A stretch of DNA of 63,964 bases, from contig BBFE01000016.1 of NCBI GenBank assembly GCA_001313085.1, forward strand, positions 1 to 63,964, given 5' to 3'. Positions 54,208 through 63,155 of the stretch are shown piece after piece. The notes under the pieces are model-generated. The model searched no databases and had not been told where the DNA came from. It was given only the letters and a program-made list of their open reading frames with translations. The stretch is from Paenibacillus sp. JCM 18996. Its GTDB lineage: Bacteria; Bacillota; Bacilli; Paenibacillales; NBRC-103111. Every line of letters begins with the position of its first letter. Within the stretch, counting starts at the first letter, position 1. Both the position numbers and the translations under genes were made by a program.

Positions 54208-54813
54208 TTACTTGTATGCCAAACGTTTGGCGTGCTTCGCCTCGTATTCGCCGATCAGGTCCGCCTGCTGCAGCGTCAATCCGATGTCGTCCAATCCTTG
54301 AAGCAGGAACTGGCGGCGATGCTCGTCAAGGTCAAAGGAAATATTAAGGCCGTAGTCGTCGGAGATCGTTTTATTCTCCAGGTCGACATTCAGCTTGTAT
54401 CCCTCATGCTTCGCTGTAAGCTGGAACAGCTCTTCCACCTGCTCCTCGGAAAGCTTGATCGGCAGAATGCCGTTCTTGAAGCAGTTATTGTAGAAAATGT
54501 CTGCATAAGAAGGCGCGATGACCACCTTAAAGCCGTAGTCCATAATGGCCCAAGGAGCATGCTCCCGTGAGGAGCCGCAGCCGAAGTTCGCTCTGGATAT
54601 CAGCACGGAGGCTCCTTCATAGCGGTCCTTGTTCATTTCAAAGCTCGGGTTCTCTTCCCCGTTCTCGAAAAATCTCCATTCAAAAAAAAGAAACTGGCCG
54701 AACCCCGTACGCTCGATTCTTTTCAGGAATTGCTTGGGAATGATGGCGTCCGTGTCGACGTTCACGCGGTCCACCGGAGCAACGATGCCCGTATGCTGTT
54801 TAAATGCTTCCAT
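54208..54813 (-). CDS. leuD: 3-isopropylmalate dehydratase small subunit
   Basis: With LeuC isomerises 2- to 3-isopropylmalate in leucine synthesis. [40 protein letters not shown] (the swivelling-domain motif) and [20 protein letters not shown] are conserved. 201 residues, uninterrupted. The A8 run at 54682-54689 keeps frame but could add one Phe (QFLFFEWR). ATG 54813 is 24 bases after the leuC stop. Confidence 0.95.
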   Translation of the reverse strand: MEAFKQHTGIVAPVDRVNVDTDAIIPKQFLKRIERTGFGQFLFFEWRFFENGEENPSFEMNKDRYEGASVLISRANFGCGSSREHAPWAIMDYGFKVVIAPSYADIFYNNCFKNGILPIKLSEEQVEELFQLTAKHEGYKLNVDLENKTISDDYGLNISFDLDEHRRQFLLQGLDDIGLTLQQADLIGEYEAKHAKRLAYK

Positions 54814-54837
54814 ATTCAGATCTCCTCGCCCTATAGA

Positions 54838-56257
54838 TTAAGCTTCCTGCAAAGCTTTAAATTCCCAGTCTCTTACGTCCACAAAATGTCCTGCAATCGC
54901 AGCTGCGGCAGCCATTGCCGGAGACACGAGGTGAGTCCGTCCGCCCCGGCCTGGCGGCCTTCGAAATTGCGGTTGGATGTGGATGCGCAGCGTTCTCCCG
55001 GGCTGAGTACATCGGGATTCATCGCCAGGCACATCGAGCAGCCGGCGTCACGCCATTCGAATCCGGCTTCAGTGAAGATCCGGTCCAGACCCTCCCGCTC
55101 GGCCTGGATCTTGACGCGTCCGGAGCCGGGAACCACGATTGCGTTCACTGCAGGGGACACTTTGTAGCCCTGTGCGACCGCCGCTGCTGCGCGCAAGTCT
55201 TCGATACGGCCGTTAGTGCAGGAGCCGATAAACACGCGGTCGACCTTCAGCTCCGTCATCGGGGTTCCCGGAGTAAGTCCCATATATTCCAAAGCTTTCT
55301 CGGCGGCTTTGCGCTCATTCTCCGTCTCGAAGCTTTGCGGCGCAGGCACCCGGTCGGTTACGCTTGTTCCCATGCCTGGACTGGTTCCCCAGGTGATCTG
55401 CGGAATCAAAGTGTCCGCATCGAACTCGACAACCGTGTCATAGGACGCACCTTCATCGGTGACCAGCTGTTTCCACTGCTCAACCGCTTGATCGAAATCC
55501 GCTCCTTGAGCACGAATCACGGCCGCGAAGGTAGTTGAACGTCGTTTCATCCGGCGCGATCAATCCCGCTCTCGCACCCGCTTCGATCGACATGTTGCAG
55601 ACAGTCATACGCTCTTCCATCGAAAGATTGCGGATCGCGTCGCCCGTATATTCCGCCACATAACCTGTAGCGAAATCCGTGCCGTACTTCCCGATAATGC
55701 CGAGGATCAGGTCCTTCGCCGTCACGCCCTGCTTCAAGCTGCCTTTTACGCGGATTTCCATCGTCTTGGACTTCACCTGCTGCAGACATTGCGTGGCCAG
55801 CACGTGCTCCACTTCGCTTGTTCCGATACCGAACGCCAGCGCGCCGAAAGCTCCGTGTGTGGATGTATGGCTGTCGCCGCAGACGATCGTTTTGCCCGGG
55901 TGGGTGAGTCCGATCTCAGGCCCCATCACGTGGACGACACCTTGGTCGATATTGTTCAGGTCGTACAGCGTTACTCCGAACTCTTTGCAGTTCTGGGAGA
56001 GCGTATCGATCTGCTGCTTGGAAATCGGGTCTTTGATGTTGAAACGGTCTTTCGTCGGAACGTTATGGTCCATAGTGGCAAAAGTCAAATCCGGACGGCG
56101 CACCTTGCGGTTCGACAGACGGAGCCCTTCAAACGCTTGCGGAGAAGTCACTTCATGCACAAGGTGAAGATCGATATAAATGATGCCCGGCTTACCTTCC
56201 TCTTGATAAATAACGTGCTGGTCCCAAATTTTCTCGTATAATGTTTTTTTTAGCCAT
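54838..56257 (-). CDS. leuC: 3-isopropylmalate dehydratase large subunit (frameshifted)
   Basis: Aconitase-fold catalytic subunit. [15 protein letters not shown] start (needs seven A in the run near 56243-56250), then [36 protein letters not shown] (first cluster Cys), [17 protein letters not shown] and [16 protein letters not shown] (remaining [4Fe-4S] cysteines), [14 protein letters not shown]. Breaks at about 55540 and 54940. ATG 56257 follows GGGGTGA. Divergent from a LysR gene, which is the likely regulator. Confidence 0.95.
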
Positions 56258-56397
56258 CCTGAATCACCCCAATAAAAAAATTGTCTCGAACGCTTGTTTA
56301 TACTTTAATTCATCTTAACATTTCTTATTTAATTGTTCTAAGATATAATATCTATAGCTTTAATAGTCTATAACTATAAGAAAAGAAAGGAGACCCC
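56258..56397. promoter_or_regulatory. Divergent control region between leuC and the LysR gene
   Basis: 140 bases, very AT-rich, holding both promoters. The palindrome GATATAATATC at 56342-56352 and the run of TATAG/CTATA elements just right of it are candidate LysR binding sites (T-N11-A type). This is inferred from arrangement; no operator consensus is available for this regulator. Confidence 0.5.
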
Positions 56398-57311
56398 ATG
56401 GAACTTCGCCAGCTGCAGTACGCCATCCAGATCGCGGCAGAGAAAAATTTTTTTTCCAGGGCCGCCGAAAAGCTTCATATCGCCCAGCCATCGTTAAGCC
56501 AGCAGCTTTCCAAGCTGGAGAAAGAAATAGGGCTGCTGCTGTTTCAGCGCACGACCAACTCGGTAGAGCTCACCCACGCCGGGACACTGTTCGTCGAAAG
56601 GTCGCAAAAAAATTCTCGATATGGTGGACCAACTGCGTAATGAGATGGAGGACATCTCGCAAATGAAGAAAGGCAAGCTCGTCGTCGGTTCTATGCCGCT
56701 CACCGGATCGACGATTCTGCCTTCCGTTCTGCCCGTGTTCCAGAAGGCCTATCCGGAGATCGACATCGTGCTTGTGGAGGAAACCTCCGCAAACCTGGAA
56801 GCTTTGACCTCGAACGGGCAGACTGACATCAGTCTTTTACAGCTGCCTATGCAGGAAGAAACTTTGGTTTACGAGACATTGCTCGAAGAAGAGATCATCT
56901 TGGCCGTACCCCCGCAGCATCCACTGGCTTTCCGCATCAAGACCGATCGGAGCCTGTCGACCTTGGACAGTTGAAAGAGGAATCTTTTATAGCGCTGAAA
57001 AAAAAGGGCAAGGCCTGCGCAAGCTGACTTTGGAGCTCTGTCAAAAAAAAGCCGGATTTACGCCCAACATCGTGTTTGAGAGCAGCAATATGGAAACCGT
57101 ACAGTCATTGGTCGCTGCCGGCATGGGCATTGCCTTCGTTCCCTATCTTATTTCCAAAAGAATCTCCACTGAATTATCCCCAGTCAATCTGACGCTGGCC
57201 GGACGGCCCACACGGACGCTGGTCATCGGATACCGCAAGGAACGGTACCTGTCCAAAGCCGCGGAAGCCTTCATACAAACGATGAAAGCAGTCATGGGGA
57301 GCAAGAACTGA
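56398..57311 (+). CDS. LysR-family transcriptional regulator (frameshifted)
   Basis: About 300 residues. N-terminal winged helix MELRQLQYAIQIAAEKN and LHIAQPSLSQQLSKLEKEIG, then a periplasmic-binding-like effector domain (LVVGSMPLTGSTILPSVLPV, NLEALTSNGQTDISLLQLP, VFESSNMETVQSLVAAGMGI). AAGGAG precedes the ATG. T8 at 56448-56455 keeps frame but likely adds a Phe (family reads NFSRAAEK). Breaks at about 56606-56612, 56960 and 56998-57050. Divergence from leuC suggests control of leucine synthesis; effector unknown. Confidence 0.88.
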
Positions 57312-57331
57312 CCACTTTGACTGGTTCTTTT

Positions 57332-58137
57332 TTAGTACAGCTGCGGCCTGCGGTCTTCAAACACCGGGATTCTCGTGCGCACCTCATCGACCAAATCCAA
57401 CGATACTGAAGCGTGGATTATCTCTTCCGACTCGCCTCCCTCGGCGATGACTTCTCCCCAAGGATCGATGACCATCGAATGTCCGAAAAAAAATTCCGTC
57501 GAGCCGCTTACCCCGACCCTGTTGCACGCGACGACGTACATTTGGTTCTCGATCGCCCGCGCCTGCAGCAGCGTACGCCAGTGGTGAAGCCGCGGATGCG
57601 GCCATTCGGCAGGCACAAACAGGATCTTGGCCCCGACCAGCGCCAGCCTTCTCGCCAGCTCGGGAAAACGGATATCGTAGCAGATCATCATTCCGGCGGG
57701 TACTCCCTCGACGGTGAATTCCCCTACCCGGTCTCCGCTCACGAGATGTTTCTCTTCGTCCATCAGGCGGAACAGATGAATCTTCGAATACTCTGCTGCC
57801 TCATTACCCTGACGGTCAAACACATAGATCGTGTTCAGCACTACACCGGCTTTCTTCTCGGCTATGGAGCTCCTATAATAACCACTCCATGCTCGCGCGC
57901 AAACCCGGAAAGCGCCGCCTTCGTCCTCTCCCCGTTCACATCGGCAAGCTGCTGGATATACTCGAGCGCGTACCCGGTATTCCACATTTCCGGAAACATA
58001 ATCACATCCGGCTTCCGCGCAGAGGACACAGCCTTGTTCAGCAGAAGCTCCAAGTTTGCAAAATTCGCTTCAGGCTCGCCCACCCGGATATCCATCTGCA
58101 GCAAAGCGATATGAAGCTGACCTGGCTGATCGGCCAT
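57332..58137 (-). CDS. Carbon-nitrogen hydrolase, MtnU/omega-amidase-like (frameshifted)
   Basis: Nitrilase-superfamily amidase with the Glu-Lys-Cys triad: VIMFPEMWNTGYAL (Glu), AAEYSKIHLFRLMDEE (Lys), GMMICYDIRFPELARRLAL (Cys). Also VACNRVGVSGSTEFFFGHS and VIDPWGEVIAEGG. About 268 residues. AAGGAG precedes ATG 58137. One G seems lost near 57868. Divergent from an MtnE-like aminotransferase, as expected for a 2-oxoglutaramate/KMBA-related amidase acting after a glutamine-dependent transaminase in methionine salvage. That pathway role is inferred from the pairing. Confidence 0.85.
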
Positions 58138-58406
58138 ATTTTTTAACGACTCCTTCCAACGAAAAAAACTATTTCATTCAGAATAACCGATTCTACCGCT
58201 GCGTACAATGCTTTCTGCGCTCCCTCAGTTCCGCTTGTTCTCAAGTTCCATTACTTGAAATTAAATACCATTATATGAAATGAATTTTACTATTTTTTTC
58301 TAAAATTTGTAAACGGGTGATCAACGAGGGCCCCACGCTATACATACCCGTTAAATCGTGATACATTATTTTTTAATTTTGAAAAAAAGCGATGGAGATG
58401 TTGTAA

Positions 58407-59611
58407 ATGAAACCTGAATCCCTAACCAGACATACACAGGTGCCCGTCATTCCCGCCCACAGGATGCAGGGGCTGCCTTCGCAATTTTTTTGCGGGCCTG
58501 GTCAAGAAAGTCAATGAGCGGGTCGCCCAGGGACATGACGTCATCAACCTCGGACAAGGCAACCCCGACCAGCCGACGCCGCCTCATATCGTAAAAGCGC
58601 TGCAGCAGGCAGCCGAAAATCCCGCGTTTCACCGATATTCCCCGTTCAGCGGATACTCTTTCCTTAAAGAGGCTATCGCGAGGCGTTATAAAGAAGATTA
58701 CAATGTCGACCTGAACCCGGAGACCGAGGTCGCATCCTGTTCGGAGGAAAAACAGGGCTTATCGAGATCAGCCAAATCCTGCTGAATCCGGGGGATGTCT
58801 GCCTCGTGCCGGATCCCGGCTATCCGGATTATTGGTCCGGCGTAGCGCTGGCCGGCGCGGAAATGGTGCATATGCCGCTTCGCGAGACGAACGGCTTCCT
58901 GCCCGAATATTCCGCTTTGTCCCCTGCCGACTTGGCGAAAGCGAAGCTTATGTTCATCAATTATCCGAACAATCCGACCGCTGTAAACGCCCCGGCGGCT
59001 TTTTTACGAGGAAACGGTCCGTTTTGCCGGGCAGCACGGCATTATCGTTGCCAGCGATTTCGCTTACGGCGCGATCGGGTTCGGCAAAAGCAAGCCGGTG
59101 TCGTTCCTCCAGCTCCCCGGAGCCAAGGAAGTCGGCGTCGAATTCTACACCTTGTCCAAAACCTATAATATGGCCGGCTGGAGAGTCGGCTTTGCGCTCG
59201 GCAATACGGAGATCATCCGCTTGATCAACTTGATGCAGGACCATTATTACGTATCTCTGTTCGGCGGGATTCAGGCGGCGGCCGCCCTCGCGCTGACGGG
59301 ACCGCAGGACTGTGTGGCCGACTTGGTCCAGCGTTATGCCTCAAGAAGAGATGCGCTTTTCAATGCACTGCACAAAATCGGATGGGAGGCGAAACCTTCC
59401 GAAGGATCGTTCTTCGCCTGGCTTCCCGTCCCCAAACGGTTTACATCCGCTGAATTTGCCGATCTCCTTTTGCAAAAAAGCGAATGTCATGGTCGCTCCC
59501 GGCATCGGCTTCGGACAATCCGGGGAAGGCTACGTCAGATTGGGACTGCTGTCCGATGAAGCCCGTCTGGAGGAAGCCGCCGAACGGATCGGCACGCTGC
59601 AGTTATTTTAG
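58407..59611 (+). CDS. mtnE: MtnE-like class I aminotransferase (frameshifted)
   Basis: PLP enzyme of about 400 residues that closely follows the block order of B. subtilis MtnE (YkrV), which converts KMTB to methionine. Seen: DVINLGQGNPDQPTPPHIVK, LVPDPGYPDYWSGVALAG, KLMFINYPNNPTAVNAPAA, VASDFAYGAIGF, FYTLSKTYNMAGWRVGFALG (PLP Lys), YVSLFGGIQAAAALALTG and VMVAPGIGFG. GGAGATG lies before ATG 58407. T7 at about 58485-58491 needs six, a base is lost near 58732, T6 at 59000-59005 needs five, A6 near 59475 needs five. MtnE function is inferred from similarity and the divergent amidase. Confidence 0.85.
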
Positions 59612-59740
59612 ACTCAGCCGAATCATAAAAGCAGCGGCAGCCTGGAAATGAAAATAATGATCTGGACTGCCGATCACAAACAGAAGGCCGCCCAATGAAC
59701 TGTAAAGCAGGAAACCTGTAGTAACCGGCCTTTTCAGCAA
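59603..59740 (-). CDS. Possible small hydrophobic protein (45 aa)
   Basis: TTG at 59740 with AAGGTG a few bases upstream; KRPVTTGFLLYSSLGGLL, then FVIGSPDHYFHFQAAAAF and MIRLSLK. Hydrophobic centre, no known family; it overlaps the aminotransferase 3' end by 9 bases. Could be the tail of a lost membrane protein. Confidence 0.3.
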   Translation of the reverse strand: MLKRPVTTGFLLYSSLGGLLFVIGSPDHYFHFQAAAAFMIRLSLK

Positions 59741-60033
59741 TTACACCTTAACTACTAGTTCCAATCCCACGGATTAATTAATCAAGTTGTTAAGGGCTGC
59801 ATGAACCCCTCCACGCAATATGCATGCGCTTTTTTCATAATCACTCTTCGCAACCGTTTTTTATTTCCATCTCTATTTGGCAGCCCCCGTTTAATCATAA
59901 CCGAGCTCTACAGCCGTACATTTATTAAATATTCCTAAAATCTACTAACTACAGGAGGTAAATAATACCATTAAATGGAATGGCTTCTATAGCGTTTATT
60001 CTGAACAGATTGCAGAGGAGAGGATAAGGGTAA

Positions 60034-61008
60034 ATGAATAGTTACGTAATTATCGCCAGTTTGCTCGGCACAGCGGTTGAATTTATCGAGGCGCTCACCA
60101 TTGTATTGGCCGTGGGAGTAGTCAGAGGCTGGAAAAGCTCTCTTTCCGGCATGGCGGCTGCTCTGGTCCTTCTCATCTGCTTGGTGACCTTGTTTGGCGT
60201 TCCTTTGATGAATCTGGTCCGCCTTGAGTTGTTTCAGCTCGTTATAGGCATTCTTATGATGTTATTCGGCATGCGCTGGCTGCGGAAAGCCATACTGCGT
60301 TATTCCGGTTTAAAAGCGTTGCATTTGGAGGAAAAAAGCCTATACCGAAGAGCTTGAACGGCAGCGCAGCCATGGCAAATCCCATAATAAAATGGATTGG
60401 TTCGGCTTTAGCACCTCGTTTAATATTGTGCTGTTGGAAGGGATCGAGGCGGTGTTTATCGTTCTTACATTCGGCACTGCCGCTAATTCGCTTTCTTCAG
60501 CCATAGCCGGCAGTTTGATTGGCTTGGTTATCGTTGTCCTCGCGGGTATTTTGCTGAGAAAACCTCTGGCCATGGTTCCGGAGAATACGATGAAATTTAT
60601 TGTGGGCCTGATGCTGAGTGCTTTTGGCGTGTTCTGGTTGGAGAAGGCATAGGAGTTGAGTGGTGGCATGCGGACGTGTCAATTTTGATTATCACCGCGG
60701 TTCTGCTTCTGGTTTCCTTCCTTTGCGTAAACCAATTGTCCGGCAGAAATAAAAAGGTTGCCGCGTTACCATCAACCGGATCGGCAGGTGAAAAAAATAT
60801 GAAAGCTGCATTGCAAACAATAATTGGTTTGATCTTCGACGATTGGTGGCTTGGAGTGGGTTTGCTGGTATCTATCGTCATTACATATCTAGCCGTTGCC
60901 GCCGGATTGGACGCTCAAGTAAGCGGTTGGCTTTTAGTGCTCCTTATTGTTGGAACTTTAATTCTGAGCCTGGCTGTGGAATACCGCAAAAAAATTAAAC
61001 AAGGCTAG
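60034..61008 (+). CDS. Polytopic membrane protein, COG4280-like (frameshifted)
   Basis: About 325 residues, roughly eight helices in two related halves. Each half opens with an E-x-IEA motif: GTAVEFIEALTIVLAVGVV and NIVLLEGIEAVFIVLTFGTA. Later KFIVGLMLSAFGVFW and, after restoring one G near 60644, GEGIGVEWWHADVSILI; the end is LILSLAVEYRKKIKQG. Acidic helix motifs in duplicated halves are reminiscent of cation transporters, but the family is uncharacterised. AGAGGAGAGG precedes ATG 60034. The A6 run near 60332 breaks frame by one. Followed by a weak terminator. Confidence 0.75.
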
Positions 61009-61019
61009 CTGATGCCAAT

Positions 61020-61068
61020 AGAAAAGCCGGGCGACCTGTTAAAACTTACGGTTCTCTCGGCTTTTTTT
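61020..61068 (+). terminator. Probable terminator after the membrane protein gene
   Basis: AAAGCCG ... CGGCTTT with a long loop, then T7. The stem is short relative to the loop; placement 12 bases after the stop supports it. Confidence 0.5.
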
Positions 61069-61526
61069 GTGCAGCGGAGCGGGTTCGATTACTTGAGCTC
61101 TTTTCAAAGTTATATACCGGACCTCATCGATATACAATGTATTTTTTGGGACAAGGCGGAATCAAGATTTTCGATAAATAATTATACGTCCCCCGTTAGA
61201 AAGACATCCTGCATAATCATGTATTTGTTCGATCGGAACAAGCTGCCAGGGTTGATCCCGAAATTACCCGTTTTTTTGTTAAAAAACTAATTTTCAGATA
61301 CTGCGTAAGCAATAACCATGATCTTCTAATATCATGAGATAAATTAATCCAAGCATCGTAGGTGAGGATAATACTTCCGCCGACTTTGTTGTTTTTTTTG
61401 ATCGAAGCCTTAACTTCCCTTTTGGGATTATTTCATGGGCCTCCCTCCGACTTGTAACAAGTCCATCCAATGCTTCATACATTATAGAGACGTAAAATGA
61501 GCATTTGCTGGAGGCGGGTGTAGCCA
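61069..61526. other. Intergenic region without a recognisable gene
   Basis: About 460 bases. Open frames on both strands here have no conserved motif, poor composition and no RBS. It probably carries the promoter of the HD-GYP gene near its right end; no clear -35/-10 found. Confidence 0.6.
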
Positions 61527-62805
61527 TTGATTTGCGGATCGCTTTTGGGTTGCGCAGATATCGGTCTTCTTCCCTTGGTCATCGGACTCGTGGGAAGTGC
61601 TGCAGCCGTGCTCGCTGTCCGTCTGCTGATTGTCTGCTTTTGGAAGCGGTATGAACGACGGCAGGCTATTGAGGCTGAAGCAGCTTTTAAAGGAAATTGT
61701 GACTGGGATGTTATGCTTAAAACGGGTGGAAAGCGGATCGCCGGCGGTAAAACTTTCACCTTCTTTTTTGATAGACTTGAAGAGTTTGGAAGAAAAGTGT
61801 CCGCTCCTTGATCCAGCGGCAGTTGAACGGGTGCTTGCACAAGCCGGGGATATTGTTATGGAAGAAGCTGGCGAGTATAGAACAACAACGTGCAGAACAG
61901 ACGGAAACCGGCTCGCACTGCTGGTGGCTGACGCATCTTTTGACGAGGCCAATGCGTTCAGCGCGCGCCTTCAAAAAACGGTTGGAGAAGCGTTGGTTCC
62001 AAACCGACAATGAGATCTCCTCCGTCCGTCTGTCGGTCTTCATCGCATTTTGTCATTTTGCCGGGGATACGGATACCTCTTTTGAGCTGATGACGAGGCA
62101 GGCTGAGAAGGATTTGAACCGTTTTATAAAATCGGGCGTCCACCCCGCAGAGGATGCGGCAGCCTCGAGGAAGAGATGATCAGCGACAGGTGCCGGATGC
62201 TGCTGGAGGTACTGGCCGACAAGGATGCTTACACCTACGCCCACTCGCAGTGCACCGCAGAGTACGCCGTCCTGCTCGGGCAAGCTTTGAACCTGCCCCA
62301 GGAACGACTGGAAGAGCTGAATCTCGCGGGCTGGCTGCACGATGTGGGGAAATTGAAAATACCCCAAGAGATTTTGGCCAAACCGTCCCCTTTAACCGCC
62401 GAAGAATACGAAACCGTAAAGTCCCATGTGGCGGAGAGCATGAACATGCTGCACGGCATGCCTCTCTCCGAGGGAACGCTGTATGCGATCAAGTACCACC
62501 ACGAGAGGTGGGACGGAACCGGCTATCCTTACGGTATTCCCGGTGAGTGTACCCCGCTGGAAGGCCGCATCCTACAGATTGCCGACGCTTTCTCGGCGAT
62601 GACGAACAAGCGGGTGTACCGCAAAAAAGATGTCCGGCTCGCAAGCGCTTCAAGAACTGGCATCCTGCAGCGGAACCCTGTACGATCCCCGGTTGGTAAA
62701 GGTTTTTTTGCCGATGCTTTTCGAAAGATCCATTAAAGCCTCCGGCAGGAAGCGAAAAAAAATGATGCAGACCTCACGCCTTACGCCGCCGCTTTACAAA
62801 TATAA
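61527..62805 (+). CDS. Membrane-anchored GGDEF-like / HD-GYP protein (frameshifted)
   Basis: Likely c-di-GMP-type phosphodiesterase. N-terminal helix LLPLVIGLVGSAAAVLAVRL; a middle region (LAQAGDIVMEEAGEYRTTTC, LALLVADASFDEANAFSARL, EISSVRLSVFIAFCHFAG) that looks like a GGDEF fold without the GGDEF signature; and an HD-GYP domain: LNLAGWLHDVGKLKIPQEIL (HD) and KYHHERWDGTGYPYG (GYP), then ILQIADAFSAMTNKRVYRK. TTG at 61527 has GGAGG 17 bases upstream, so the start is tentative. Breaks near 61640, A6 at about 61973-61978, near 62170, 62623 and A8 at 62755-62762. Cyclase-dead middle domain inferred. Confidence 0.8.
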
Positions 62806-62829
62806 AGTCCGGTGATATTCTAAAAAAAG

Positions 62830-63063
62830 AAAAGCAAACGTAATGATGGGAATAGTAGAAAGCCCGCTTGAGACCAGAGAGCAAGTTCCCCGGCTGTAAG
62901 AATTTGCCTCAAGCCCTTATCGAACCCGCCCCTGAACGGTCAACGACGAGTTGAACGGCGCCCTGCTGTTACAAGGGTTATTCGAGTGGGACGCGCATGC
63001 GTCAAATAAGGTGGTACCGCGGAAGCCAGACTTTCGTCCTTACAGGGATGAAGGTTTTTTTTT
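62830..63063 (+). promoter_or_regulatory. T-box leader (tRNA-sensing riboswitch) for proB
   Basis: The signature AAGGTGGTACCGCGG is at 63008-63022 (antiterminator with the UGG that pairs the tRNA 3' end), followed by a GTCC/GGGATGAAGG terminator stem and T9 at 63055-63063. An AGAGAG motif is at about 62875. The specifier codon could not be fixed by eye. The downstream proB gene predicts uncharged tRNA-Pro as the signal. Confidence 0.88.
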
Positions 63064-63155
63064 GTTTTTTTAGCCGTAGTGCTTTGTGCGCCGGTGCAAG
63101 TGGACCGACCCCGGGCCGTTCGTTTGCCAAACCATTTCAATGGAAGTGAAAATCT

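Noticed and set aside
58138..58406. SAM (S-box) riboswitch between the mtn-like genes
   Set aside because: The conserved S-box core motifs were not seen on either strand.
61012..61290. 92-codon open frame after the membrane protein gene
   Set aside because: It starts inside the terminator region, has no RBS and no conserved motif.
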